Assembly: GCA_942159475.1 (NCBI GenBank)
Contig: OW804095.1
Span: 89,417,740-89,481,739 of the forward strand
Origin: Sthenelais limicola
Lineage: Eukaryota > Annelida > Polychaeta > Phyllodocida > Sigalionidae
DNA length: 64,000 nt
Direction: 5' to 3'
Part shown: positions 22,038 to 33,939 of the stretch, piece after piece
How positions within the stretch are numbered: position 1 is the stretch's first letter
Layout: each line of letters opens with the position of its first letter
Notes under the pieces: generated by a model
Seen by the model: the letters and a program-made list of their open reading frames with translations, nothing else
Told to the model about the DNA's origin: nothing
The model's database searches: none
Position numbers and translations under genes: made by a program

Positions 22038-25000
22038 GATCAATTCTCACGAAATGTGCCCACAGCCTATTTTTAGCATTATTTGCCCTGTAAGTGAGTA
22101 GCGTTAACACTTACAAGCAAGTAAATCATTTCGCTGCATTGGTGTTGCGTTGGGGATTCCTGTCATATGTACATTTGTATATGTGGGATCAATATTTCTA
22201 GCATTTAAACCCTTAAAACAGTCCTTTACAAATATTTCTGTGATTACGTCGCAGGTCTTAAGGACACTCTCACATTATGAAAACATACATAAACAATCTT
22301 TTTTATATCATATACCAAAGAGGGCGCAACACTCTTTTCAATAAGGGATTGGAGAATTGTGTGTGTCATTTTAAAGGCAAACAATGGCCATTCATAGAAA
22401 TTCAATGGAAAGTGGCTAATTTATTGAGTGATTACGTCGATAAAGTCACATGGGAAGAAGTTATGACAAAAGTTCTACCTTACAGTGGATGCCAAGGGAT
22501 GCCCGGTATCATGATTTTGGTTAAAGTTGAATTAAATTGCATGGAAATGAGGCATAAAGCTACATACATATGTACAGTAAGGCATGATATGTTCAAACAT
22601 TTGTTAAGTTTTATGGTGATTTGTAGGTTAAAAATGGACTTAGTCAAGGTTACTAGGATAGAAGGGGGGATGCCCGGTATCAACCACTCTTTTAATATGC
22701 TTTAAAAAGGCATTGCATTTATGAACCAATTTTCACTTGTACATTGACAAAGGAATTGCAATTAGTCCAGGAAATCTAGCTCAAAAAAGCCAAAATGTCA
22801 AAAAAACTAGAACAGAAATGCGGTTTCCACCATCCTTTCCCACAAGGGCCCTGTAATAACATACTAAAAATGTAGAAAAATTTATCGTTGGGAAATGGGG
22901 GGAAATAGCCATTTTCCAAAATGGCTGCCATGGGGAAAGTGCCATGCAAAAAATTGATGTAACTTTTGATCAAAACATAGCAAATGGATGAACTTGGTGT
23001 CTATGATAGGGTTTTCAGGTATGCCCAACACACTGGTGATAATTAAAATCATGTAAGACATTGCCTTATTACCTATATCCAAGATGGCCACCATTGGAAA
23101 TCTGACATTTTTGGAAAAGTTCAAATCCTTTCATTAAAACATGGTTTAAGACCAATGTTGGTGCTTATTTTGGGTTTCTAGGTATGCCTGATACTGTTAT
23201 AACATTTGAAAGCATGTTAGACATTGCCTGATAACTTATATCCAAGATGGCCACTATTGAAAATTTGCCATGGGATAAGTGCCCAGCAAAAAATCAATGA
23301 AACTTTTGATCAAAACATAGCAAATGGATGAATTTGGTGTCTATGGTGGGGTTTTCAGGTATGCCCAACACACTGGTGATATTTAAAATCATGTTAGACA
23401 TTGCCTAATAACCGATATCCAAGATGGCTGCCACCGGAATTCTGGAAAAGTTCAATTTTTTTCATAGATTCATGATATACAACTGATTTTGGTGTATATT
23501 ATGGGGGTTTCAGGTATGCCCAATGCTGTGATAACATTTAAAAACATGTCAGACATTGCCTGACAACTCATATCCAAGATAGCCACCTTGGATATTTGAC
23601 AATATTGGAAAAGTTCAAAACTTGGAGGCGCCATTTTCTTGCAATATCAAACCTTCTACTGCTCAGAGATGCCAAGACTTCCATTGCCCAACATGTTCCA
23701 GCCACTACAAAAATGTACATGAGGAGCCTCCTGAAAATGAATTTAGCACAAACCTCCCTGCAGATAGATCAACAGCAGGTCAAGTGACTGAAACACCTAA
23801 AAAAGATAAAAGATAGCTAGAGAGTCCCACTGAACCAGGAGAAAGTTCCACAGACAACTGTCCTGGTGATACAAGTTGCACCACCTGGTTGCACCATCTC
23901 TGGCTGCAGTATAATGAACATGGTGCCCTCAAGGGTTTTCTGAGTGCAGTAATAACAGGCAATTAGAAATGCCACTTTGCATCAATCCAAGAAAGGTTCT
24001 CCTTATGTTGCTGCTCCAGGGCACAAGGTGTATAACAAAACAATACATCCCTATTTACAGAACATGGCCATGGATAGGGCATGTGAGTAGCAAAGTCTGG
24101 TCTGGAGTAATTCTCTTTCTGCTTTCTCTCAACTGAACCAAGTAGTACAGGAATTTACTGGCATCACATATCAGAATAGAGATCAACATGTAGAAGCTTC
24201 AAATACGCAACAAAGCTGGTAAACTTTCTGGCTGTATAAACCCCTTCATAAAGACAGAAACATTGCATATTATTGTCTCAGGTGTAGTGGCTTCCGTCCC
24301 TGTAAACATTGATCAAGCTGAAGTTGTGGGGTAAAATCAATGTAGGGAAAAGCTATGGTAGAATATTTCTACAAAGGGAAACAACTGGCATCACTTTAAC
24401 AACACTTGTACCAATAAATAAAGAAAACATGACCAGATTAACTGTGGTCAGGTGAAGATGACTTCAGTTGCTGCAAGAGAGAGCATCTATAGATAGACAG
24501 GGCTGTCAGGACCTGCTCAAGAGGTTTTGTAGCTGCCCTCCAAAGATCTGCAGTATAATCAGATGTACTATGGAACAAAATAAGGTTTTGTCATACATGT
24601 TGTCCCCTGTTCTCTCAAGCACATCATGGTTTTGATGGAAGCACCCTGCTACATAAAATCGCTTGGGCCAGTGGTGTAAATTCAAAGACATCTGTGGCAA
24701 TTATGTTTGATATGGGAAAGCCAAGTATGGTGCATTATTGCATTTGATGGGTACTGGGATGGCTCATCAGTAAAGGACACTTATTGTGACATCTTGGTAC
24801 AAGCTGACCTTGTCCTTGTCCAAATGATTGCTGCTGCTGACAAAGAACAATTGTTGCTGCAGATGATACATACATACATATTCTCTTATGTTGCCAGGGC
24901 AACAGTGCTAACAGAGGATATTTCTGAAGCCGGAAGAGAACCATGGCTCAACAAAGATCTGGGTCTGATTCTGGGAGACCAAAACAATTCCCTTGACAAA

Positions 25001-26529
25001 TTTTGTTACCACCAGTTACATCAAAGAGTTATGAAGAGGACAGCTTGGGTGTAGACTAAGACTCAACTTTCAGAGTAGCCAAATTCCACATTCTTACTAG
25101 TGTACAGTTATGGTTAGCCTTCAGCCCACAGACTAGGGGTGGGAAAGGAAAGGTCTGATGTATCCAGCAATGATGGGCCAGCCACCAGCACCAGATTAAC
25201 TGTTGGTGATGATTAAATGCAGCTGTACATCAGGATGTAGCAGCATGAAGTGCAATTGCAAAAATATGTCATTGACTGCTCCTTCTGCTAAGCTGAATGT
25301 GATGGAACATGCTCTGACATGAGACCAAAATAAAACTTGTACTAAGTTCTATCAAACTTCATGAATTATTCAAACACAGTTGGCTAAGTTTCTGGGGTGG
25401 CCATCTTGGATATATGACAGGTAATGTCTAAAATGGTTCTAAATGTTATCGCTGTGTTGAAGCAGACTTGAAAACCTGTTAATAGCAAATAAAATTGGTC
25501 TTTATACCATGTTCCTATCAAAAGTTTTGAACCTTTTCAAAAATGTCATATTTTCTGGTGGCAGCCATCTATATCTATTATTAGAAAATGTCTAACATGA
25601 TTTGAAGTATAACCAGTGTGTTGGCCATACCTGAAAACACCACCATAGACACCAAATTCATCCATTTGCTATGTTTTGATCAAAAGTTACATTGATTTTT
25701 TGCTGGGCACTTATCCCATGGCAGATTGTCAATGGCAGCCATCTTGGATATGAGTTGTCAGGCAATGTCTAACCTGTTTGCAAATGTTATCACAGCATTG
25801 AGCTTACCTGAAAACCCCATAATAAGCACCAACATTGGCCTTGAACCATGTTTTAATCCAACATTTTGAATTTTTACAAAAATGTTAGATTTCCAGTGGC
25901 CGCCATCTTGGATATAGGTAATTAGGCAATGTCTAAAATGATTTTAAATAGCACCAGTGTGTCGGGCATACCTGAAAACCCCATCACAGACACCAAGTTC
26001 ATCCATTTGCTATGTTTTGATCAAAAGTTACATAGATTATTTGCTTGGCACTTTCCCCATGGCAGCCATTTTGGAAAATAGCTATTTTCCCCTATTTCCC
26101 AACGATACATTTTTCTACATTTTTAGTATGTTTATATAGGGCCCTTGTGGGAAAGCATGGTGAAAACCGCATTTCTGTTCTAGTTTTTTTGACATTTTTC
26201 ATAAATTGACTGGACTAAATGGGCATTGACATACAATAGGAGGAGCCTACCTACAATAATTGCTATTTTGCTATCATTTATCAAGAGAAAATGATTTGTG
26301 TGGGATGCCCCGGTATCAATTCATATCACATTGTCTCAACATGCCTGCCCCCATAGTCCTAAAAGTATGTTGAATTATACATATGACATTTCTGATTAAT
26401 AAAATTAAGAAATCATGTTAAATAATGATGGTACCCGGGTATACCCTCTTGGATTCTTGTTAACTGTGAGGCTATATCAATCTTTGCTTTAACATAGGAG
26501 AGGGAAATGCTTCACTGAGAATTGTTGAA
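22038..26529. mobile_element. Foldback-type element family D, about 4.5 kb
   Basis: The left terminus GATCAATTCTCACGAAATG resembles family C. The right end, near 26529, is a degenerate match (TTCACTGAGAATTGTTG). The dominant feature is a pair of long inverted arms, about 22791-23640 and 25370-26200. Each is built of tandem units of roughly 200 bp carrying 'ccaagatggccacc' and 'aggtatgcccaacacactgg' blocks. The arms enclose a 1.7-kb unique core with a decayed ORF. The arms are certain; the outer borders are tentative. Confidence 0.65.
23622..25300 (+). pseudogene. Decayed ORF in the foldback core, CXC-like C-terminus
   Basis: Between the inverted arms the + strand shows broken coding sequence in shifting frames. 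The first open piece has CQDFHCPTCSSHYKNVH. A 116-codon piece at 24707-25054 has no motif I recognise. Near 25135-25265 the order GW, P.MM.QPPAP, then KCSCTSGCSSMKCNCK (CxC-x3-C-x4-C-x-C) appears, interrupted by stops. From memory, a GW...P...PPAP...CXC tail ends many uncharacterised transposon-associated proteins of cnidarians and other invertebrates, with some likeness to tesmin/TSO1 CXC modules. I read this as the remnant of the element's own gene. The function is unknown. Confidence 0.45.
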
Positions 26530-26751
26530 AACAACTTTTTAAACATATATAAATAATGATTAGACTTTACTCGCCAAGGAGGGCGGGGAACTTTTGGGTT
26601 TAAAGTGATAAATATATTGCCGCCACACTTAAATCATCGTAAATCAAATCATTCTTAAGGCCATTTGATGGTGCGTGCGGGTGCGTGCAGGTGCGTGTGG
26701 GTGCGTGCAGGTGTGTGTGGGTGCGTGCGTCTTTTAGGCATACCGCTACAG

Positions 26752-27341
26752 GACTAGTGATACAATGCGTCCACTAGACTGTCGGTATGCATACTTAAGA
26801 TCGATATTGGGTGATTGTATACTAGAAGTCCTTTGGTATATGTGGGTGAGTAGATATCTCTAGGTTGGTCTATATATGATCCTCTAATATAAGTTCAGTA
26901 AGGAAGACCCAACAAGTTCAATTCCATAAAGGTTCTGTCTTTTTAATAAGTCTAGAGAAGCGTACAGGCACCAGTGAGATGTTTGTTCTAACTTCTATGC
27001 TTCCTAGGCTGTCATTTTTCATATAGCTGTGGCTTATCTGTCCCATCCCCCCCCCCCCCCCCCCCCCCCCCCCTACCCCTCACCATAATGCGTGGAAAAC
27101 AGAACACAAACAACGGAGTGACATGATAGCCGGCTGCCATGAAGACCACCCTTTAGTTTACTAAAAGTTTTTTTTTCCTGGTTGGGACCAACAAAAACCA
27201 ATGTGTGACCCGTGAGTTGGTGAAGTGAAGTGACCACCATCACATGAGAGAGGGGTTAGTTAGTGAAACAAACTGAGGGGAGCGCCAGCGCTGCAACCCT
27301 TCCCTGGTAATTTATATGAACATATATCAAGTAATATATAT
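26752..27341. other. Spacer with a truncated copy of the poly-C repeat family
   Basis: It contains repeat copy A (26951-27081). The rest has no gene. Confidence 0.4.
26951..27081 (+). repeat. Poly-C repeat family copy A (3' fragment)
   Basis: It starts at TCTAGAGAAGCGTACAGG and runs to CTGTCCCATCCC plus a C run of about 25 bases. Only the last quarter of the unit is present. Confidence 0.85.
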
Positions 27342-27708
27342 GAGCAATTCCACCAATTGGTCAACATTTGGCTGAAAATTCATAATTTTTTAAAATTGCT
27401 TCTATTGATTTATTATGTTTCGTATATAAACTACACATATTACTGATAATATAGACAAAATTGGGAAAGTTAATAATAAATATTGTAGTCAGGACAGCTT
27501 TGTGTAGTCTGTGATGGGAACTAGCTGATAAGGACACAGAAGAGTGTACATATTTCTACATAAATTCGAAATGAATAAAAAGAAATATGCACATAATGTT
27601 TTTAATTATTGTGTACTTCATAGGTCTCGACATAAGGATCATAATGCTTTTTAATTTGTGAAAATATTCCAACTAGAAGAAAAGTTACAGCCAAATAACG
27701 AAATAATA
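27342..27708 (+). mobile_element. TIR element family B, copy 2 (truncated)
   Basis: It matches 12339-12845 from GAGCAATTCCACCAATTGG to GAAAAGTTACAGCC, with internal deletions. The right terminal repeat is missing. Confidence 0.8.
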
Positions 27709-27744
27709 ATCGTTAAACTTTAAAAAGGGATTTATGGAGATGGA

Positions 27745-28372
27745 GAGAGATTATTGCTAATATAAGGTATAAGTTAGCTTGCAGAGTTAGCTTGCAGAGT
27801 TAGCTTGCAGAGTTAGCTTGCAGTGTTAGCTTGCACAGTCATACAAGTTTGAGCACTCAGATTTACATTCAGGTTGTTCCTGAGGTGCCTTTCGCGCATA
27901 GCCGTGAGAACGTCACAGCTATGCGCTGTCAAAGCTTGATTCATTGGAAAGTTGGTTCTGTGTAGAGTGAGCCTGACAAAATTAATAACGAAATAATAAC
28001 GAGGTTATTGTACAGACATCAGACAATTTACACAATAATCCCTCTAAACTCAAAGCTTCTTCAAGTTGTTGTGAGTGCCTGCACAAAGTTACAAGGGAGG
28101 TCCACAGGAGGAATTTCAGAGTTAGTTGAATCTCATTCTTTTCCCCATACCAGTAAAGAGCACTAGGTGGAAGAAAGGTGACCCGTCATTTGTTGTTATG
28201 GGTTGGTCCTCCGGCCCTATGGTCCGCATTGGGTCGCCTAGTCTAGAAAAGCGTACAGCACCAGTGAGATGTTTGTTTTAACTTCTATGCTTCCTAGGCT
28301 GTCATTGTTCATGTAGTTGTGGCTTATCTGTCCCACCACCCACCCCCCTCCCCACCCCCTCACCACACTTAA
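27745..28372 (+). repeat. Poly-C repeat family copy B (near full length)
   Basis: The order is: GAGATTATTGCTAATATAAGG segment, four to five 13-bp GTTAGCTTGCAGA units, then after a short unmatched stretch the hairpin GCGCATAGC...GCTATGCGC (from about 27896), the conserved body (ACAATTTACA, TTGTTGTGAGTGCCTGCACA, TTAGTTGAATCTCATTC, CCCGTCATTTGTTGTTATGG, CCTAGTCTAGAAAAGCG) and CTGTCCCA followed by C-rich sequence. Confidence 0.85.
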
Positions 28373-28712
28373 TAATAATACTAATAATAGATTTTTATTT
28401 CCATAAGACATCTACAAATGTAAATATAACTGTGGACTAGAGGTTTAATATGAAGAGATGGAAAAAGGAGCTTTTTCAGTAATGTGTACATTTAGGTAAA
28501 TAAAGGAAAGATACATGAATCATAAATCATAAGTGTATGTGGTGGCTTTGTCTATTGGTCAGAGCCAATGGATAGTAATTCAAGTTGGTACTTTAGCATT
28601 ACAAGCTAGATGGATTGATTCATGAGTAAAGAGAATGACATTAGTTGTCAATGTATGCGGTCAGTACATAACAAATGATAACAGTAGTAATAATAATAAT
28701 GGTAAGTTAGTC
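28373..28712 (-). repeat. LINE 3' UTR and tail
   Basis: Read on the minus strand, the LINE coding end at 28713 is followed by about 0.3 kb ending in AAATAAAAATCTATTATTAG and (ATT)n, the usual tail of CR1/L2-type non-LTR elements. Confidence 0.6.
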
Positions 28713-28912
28713 CTAAGCAGGGTTATACTGTGTTTTTATATAATATTGGAATGTGACCAGGTCTTGGATGCTCCTGGCATCCCTATCAAGACTGTTCCAT
28801 AGAGTCGGCACCTGGTATAGAAAAGACTTTTTAAATTTCTCTGTTCTAGGGCATGGTACTCTCAACTTAGGGCGTTTAGTAAGGTTTCTAAGAGATCGAG
28901 AGAGATTATTGC
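28713..28912 (-). pseudogene. Non-LTR retrotransposon (CR1/L2-like) RT C-terminus
   Basis: The minus strand reads KFKKSFLYQVPTLWNSL, then a helix with F.YYIKT, and a stop at 28713-28715. The pattern F..r.p.lWNsLp.......s...Fk..lk is the standard end of CR1/L2-type reverse transcriptases. Only the last 65 or so residues are present. The frame continues upstream into the GAGATTATTGCTAATGTAAG segment that also opens several poly-C repeat copies, so that segment is LINE-derived. Confidence 0.75.
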
Positions 28913-28984
28913 TAATGTAAGGTATAAGTTAGCTTGCAGAGTTAGCTTGCAGAGTTAGCTTGCAGTGTTTGACCAAGCTTCAAC
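28890..28984 (+). repeat. Poly-C repeat family copy C, left part
   Basis: GTTAGCTTGCAGA units, then GTTTGACCAAGCTTCAAC, where an hAT-like element is inserted. It continues at 30874. Confidence 0.85.
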
Positions 28985-30873
28985 AGGGTGGTAAATGGGG
29001 AAGAGGGCAGTACTCGAATTTACGGACCAGTGGACTGGGGAGGTACTGGTCCATACCACTTAGCACTGGTCCGGTCCTCAATAAACAAAATTTACATAAA
29101 CAAAATTTACAAAAGGCTGTTCATCTCATACAAATATTATTACAATTATCATGCTGTTTCATAATAATGAATGATAGTACATAACACCCTCTAAAAGAAA
29201 AATCATTAACCTCTTTGAAAAGGGGCTCATGTAGCCTGAAATATTGGACCAATAGCCCCCCCCCCCCCCGGCCCCATACATCAAATGTTTTTTTAACAAA
29301 ATTTTGTTGGATGAATTCTCACTAAGTGATATTCCTCATTTGTCAAGGGAGAAAATGTCCCTCTCCAAGTGCACCATATGCATTGTTCTACACTTTAGCC
29401 CTATACATACATGGTCGATTCCAGAAATTTTAGTGCGATTTGGGTGTTTTTCACGTTTTTTTTTGTCATAATTTTGGTCGTTGGTATGTATGGATTCCTC
29501 AGTATATGCCGCATAATACTAGATACTGCTCGAAATTTTTCAACAGATTTTCATATCATTTATTATTGACTTTGATTTTCTTTTTTTGAATACAATCGAT
29601 AGTATTGATTCTAGGGACCCATAAGGATGAATAGGGACTACCAAGTGAAAAAGCGTTAGCCCCCCCCCACAATACATCGGTATAAGGTGACGACAATGTA
29701 GGAAGTTTGCCACCTAACTTCGTCCATCCCCGATAGGCTACCATAAATGCTATGACTCCACGAGGGTGGATTTTTCTAGATTTAAAACACAATTAATTGA
29801 TATGAGTTTTGGATACTGGGATTGTTCTCTTTATTTTTTCAAAAATGAAGATGGAGTGAATTTTTCATCCTTTCCAATATCCCCACACAGACATTAGTCT
29901 GATGCCAGTTGCCTGACAAGCTATTATTAGCGAAACCATGTAGTGCCCAAACAGTGAAATTCTCATTGGGAAGAAGGAGTTCTATTTATTCTCTAATAAA
30001 GACTGCTACCCCCTGGAGCGGACCAGTGTAATATTTTGGGCGGATTTCCTTATTAACATCATTTGTTATATATATATATATCGGATGAGGTTAATATAGC
30101 CTGGATGCAATATTCAGGCAACAAGAGACCCTTTCTTGATGCCGCTGTGGCATCACCAAGGGCACGAAAGAGGTCTTAGTAACCCACGTCTGAAAATGTG
30201 ACGTTCTTCAGTTGCATGGTAGCATTCACATGGGAAGGTGGTGTACTCGTGTCATCTAAATAATGGACCTTGATATTTCATATTAAAGAACTTATCTGCC
30301 CCTATCAATACAATTTTCGTCCTTATGATGAGAAATATAGTTTTGGCTAAATAAAACCTTAGGACGAATACATCTTCTAAGTGCTATAAAAAGGAAACCT
30401 TTCATATTTGATCAACTCTTTTTTACATTTACATTTATAGTTGTTGGCTTAATATTCAAAACAACTCTCATGATTCCAACGTCATTCCTCCATCAGTAAA
30501 TTATAATTTTATGAAAGTATCCATACGAATACACGTTCAAATACTGGTATTCTTATTGTCAACCATTGTCTCCTAACTTAAAAGCTATTACAAATATTGT
30601 AACCTGACATAATTAGCCTCCGCATTATTCGCAAGAGCTTCATCGATATAATCCTTATTAAATTGTACGGATTTTAGAGCTAAGTTTGACTCCCGTTTTC
30701 AGTATTTTGAATGGAAAAAAACTTTCGTTTTCATGCATTTTAAGGGTAGACATTGCATTATGTTTTATTGCATTTTGGTACTCGAGAATACGGACCAGTG
30801 AACCAACAGTGGTACTCGCCCACCACACTTTTCACTCGCAAATGCGAGTGGGCGAGCGCCCATTTACCACCCT
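28985..30873. mobile_element. hAT-like DNA transposon, non-autonomous (1889 bp)
   Basis: The target GCTTCAAC is duplicated exactly (28977-28984 and 30874-30881), and the uninterrupted site is visible in the related repeat copy at about 32115. Terminal inverted repeats are AGGGTGGTAAATGGG and its complement. An 8-bp duplication and these termini fit the hAT superfamily. No transposase ORF is recognisable. Inside, 29413 onward carries GGTCGATTCCAGAAATTTTA, a possible terminus of another family. Confidence 0.85.
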
Positions 30874-31446
30874 GCTTCAACATTTGGGCCACAGTACTGT
30901 TTGGTAGTTTGTTTGTAGTATAGCGCATAGCCGTGAGGACTTCACGGCTCTGCGCTGTCAAAGCTTGATTCATTGGTGGTTAGCTTGCAGAGTTAGCTTG
31001 CAGAGTTAGCTTGCAGTGTTGGCTTCCAGAGTCAGTGAGGCTGACAACATAATAACAAAATAATAACAAGATTATTGTACAGATGTCTGCAGACAATTTA
31101 CATGATAATTCCTGTAAACTCATAGCTTCTTTAGGTTGTTGTGAGTGCCTGCACAAAGTTACAAGGGAGGTCCACAGGAGGAATTTCCTAGTTAGTTGAA
31201 TCTCATTCTTTTCCCCATACCAGTAAAGAGCACTAGGTGGAAGAAAGGGGACCCGTCATTTGTTGTTATGGGTTGGTCCTCCGGCCCTACGGTCCGCATT
31301 GGGTCGCCTAGTCTAGAAAAGCGTACGGCACCAGTGAGATGTTTGTTCTAACTTCTATGCTTCCTAGGCTGTCATTGTTTATATAGCATATAGCTGTGGT
31401 TAATCTGTCCCATCCTGCCCCCCCCCCCCCACCCCCCACCCACCAA
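30874..31446 (+). repeat. Poly-C repeat family copy C, right part
   Basis: It resumes at GCTTCAACATTTGGGCC and includes the hairpin GCGCATAGCC...GGCTCTGCGC (from about 30924), three GTTAGCTTGCAGA units and the conserved body up to CTGTCCCATCCTG plus a C run. Confidence 0.85.
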
Positions 31447-31904
31447 ACTTATATATATACATTTAATATACATATTTTTATTTCTCTCTCTCTAAATTTG
31501 CTCAAAATACCCCCCATCATTGCATACTTCATAACCTGAAGTAGACTGGGCCAAGTAGAACTGGAATAACCCTTCCCAGCAATGGGACAGTCTTACAGGA
31601 TGGAAATAATGATGAAATAATTGATATGTTATCATGAAGAATTAAGTATGAGTAATTCCGAATGATATTATTCTGGCAATAAAAGCAATAAAATAAGGCG
31701 AAAATTGTATATAAAGTATCATGCTAAAATGCTATTATAATTTGCTGATTTTTGCCCAAATATTGGGTTATACCCTTAGCGTGACCATCTCTCAATCATT
31801 GCGCAATAATTATTGCGTGAAAAGCGTCCACTCTCATCACAGAACTATGGTGAGATGATTGCTTAAAAAAGATTGATTAAAAATCATGTGGAATTGCGTT
31901 CATT
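31447..31904. other. Spacer
   Basis: AT-rich, with no gene. It may belong to the LINE whose RT motif follows at 31905-31970. Confidence 0.3.
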
Positions 31905-31970
31905 TGCCTGTTGGGTATGTGCCTCAATTTTAATAGCAATCTTCTGTGTTCAACCATATCAAATGCCTTG
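31905..31970 (-). pseudogene. Non-LTR reverse transcriptase fragment
   Basis: The minus strand reads KAFDMVEHRRLLLKLRHI, the FSKAFDTVDH-type core block of non-LTR reverse transcriptases. It is a short relic next to the start of repeat copy D. Confidence 0.6.
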
Positions 31971-32645
31971 TTTTTTATTTACTACTACTTTCGCGCATAG
32001 CCGTTAGGATGTCACGGCTCTGCGTTGTCAAAGTTGGATTCCTTGGTGGGTCCTGTGTATCATGCAGAGTTAGCTTGCAGAGTTAGCTTGCAGTGTTAGC
32101 TTGCAGTGTTTGACCAAGCTTCAACATTTGGGCCACAGTACTGTTTGGTAGTTTGTTTGTAGTATAGCGCATAGCCATGAGGACTTCACGGCTATACGCT
32201 TTCAAAGCTTGATGTATTGGTGGGTCCTGTGTATCATATAGAGAGGGAGGCTCACAAAACTAATAACGAAATAATAACAAGGTTATTGTACAGATGTCAG
32301 ACAATTTACATGATAATCCCTGTAAACTCAAAGCTTCTTTAGGTTGTTGTGAGTGCCTGCACAAAGTTATGAGGGAGGTCCACAGGTGGAATTTCAGAGT
32401 TAGTTGAATCTCATTCTTTTCCCCATACCAGTAGAGAGCACTAGGTGGAAGAATGGTGACCCGTTATTTGTTGTTATGTTTTGGTCCTCCGGCCCTACGG
32501 TCCGCATTGGGTCGCCTAGTCTAGAAAAGCGTACAGGCACCAGTGAGATGTTTGTTCTAACTTCTATGCTTCCTAGGCTGTCATTGTTCATATAGCTGTG
32601 GCTAAACTGTCCCATCCCAGCCCCCCCCACCCCCCCCCCCCACCC
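31971..32645 (+). repeat. Poly-C repeat family copy D
   Basis: It begins after GCCTTG with TTTTTTATTTACTACTACTT, then the hairpin (GCGCATAGCC...GGCTCTGCG), 13-bp units, a second hairpin from about 32167 (GCGCATAGCC...GGCTATACGC), the body, and CTGTCCCATCCCAG plus a C run. Confidence 0.85.
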
Positions 32646-33799
32646 CTTTGATTTGAAAAATATCTTTATTCAGGACTAAAGATATTACATCACTGATGCT
32701 ATTGTCAGAATTGCCTGATGTTACAAAAAAACTGTTACAATACTCTAGAACATATTCTGCGAAATGACAATGCAGAAGTAAATAGTGATATGAAGAGATA
32801 ATTTTGATAGTACAAATGATACACCACTTAAAGGAATGTACTCAATTAAGTAAAGACAATATTTCAAAGACATGATAAGAACTGCCTTCAAATATTGATT
32901 TGCGGGCATACATATAATATCAAAGCAAACAATAGTACTGCAGGTTTTAACCTAGGCAGTGATAGCATGACAAAAAAAAGACATTTGTTAAAAACATAAG
33001 AAGAGCGTTGTGCTCTATCAGAAATCCGTTGGGTATTGCATATTTATGTCACAGAAACGAGTAACATAACATCAGCACTTGTACTTTCGTTCAAGGTATA
33101 AAATTGGACAAACAATCCAACAAAGCGATCAGGTCAATCTATTGCATATATATGGAAGTCTGTACACGGATATGTAAAAAAGACAGTCAAACTCTCACAA
33201 GCATGCAACCAAAAGAGACAAAAAGAGGTTGCTCAAATGAGCTCAAAAAAGATGGAAGCTTCCGCTGCCACTCTGTTAAGGTGTTCGCGCTGACTGGCAC
33301 CCGCAAAAACGGTGATAAAAAAGAGAGATTATTGCTAATGTAAGGTATAAGTTAGTGTGCAGAGTTAGCATGCAGAGTTAGCTTGCAGTGTTAGCTTGCA
33401 GAGTCCTGAAAGATATCAGACTGGTCAAATAGTGGAAGAATTGAGCGCAGAGCCATGAGAACATCACAGCTCTGCACTGTCAAAGCTTGATTCATTGGGA
33501 AGTGGGTTCTGTGTAGAGTGAGGCTGACAACATAATAACAAAATAATAACAAGATTATTGTACAGATCTCTGCAGACAATTTACATGATAATCCCTGTAA
33601 ACTCAAAGCTTCTTTAGGTTGTTGTGAGTGCCTGCACAAAGTTGCGAGGGAGGTCCACAGGAGGAATTTCCTAGTTAGTTGAATCTCATTCTTTTCCCCA
33701 TACCAGTAGAGAGCACTAGGTGGAAGAAAGGGGACCCGTCATTTGTTGTTATGGGTTGGTCCTCCGGCCCTACGGTCCGCATTGGGTCGCCTAGTCTAG
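32646..33799 (+). repeat. Duplicated segment, copy 1 (partner 48773-49915)
   Basis: Runs from TTTGATTTGAAAAATATC to GCCTAGTCTAG and is almost identical to the partner. I see one 11-bp deletion in the partner (near 32973) and a few substitutions. The left end, read on the minus strand, looks like a retroelement 3' end (GAATAAAGATATTTTTC). The 79-codon ORF at 33104-33343 is present in both copies but has no motif. Confidence 0.9.
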
Positions 33800-33917
33800 A
33801 GAAGCGTACAGGCACCAGTGAGATGTTTGTTCTAACTTTTATGCTTCCTAGGCTATCATTTTTCATATAGCTGTGGCTTATCTGTCCCATCCCCCCCCCC
33901 CCCCCCCCCCCCCACAC
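33322..33917 (+). repeat. Poly-C repeat family copy E
   Basis: It includes GAGATTATTGCTAATGTAAG, 13-bp units, the hairpin GCGCAGAGCC...GCTCTGC (from about 33440), the body and a C run of about 24 bases ending at 33913. Confidence 0.85.
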
Positions 33918-33939
33918 CCGTTGGAGTAGGTCAATCTTG

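Larger units (their letters stand above)
20435..26751. mobile_element. Inverted-repeat-bounded composite, about 6.3 kb
   Basis: Left end CAGTAAGGGTCCGCC, then TAAAAGACGCACGCACCCAC and further GCACCCAC units (to about 20499). The right end (about 26666-26751) is the inverted copy, with CTGTAGCGGTATGCC as its outer reverse complement. Two younger TIR elements sit inside (20729-22015 and 22038 to about 26529). Removing them leaves an original element of roughly 0.54 kb. No clear target duplication was found. Direct repeats of GGCAGCATTGAGACTAAATA (about 20282 and 20406) lie just to the left. Confidence 0.65.
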
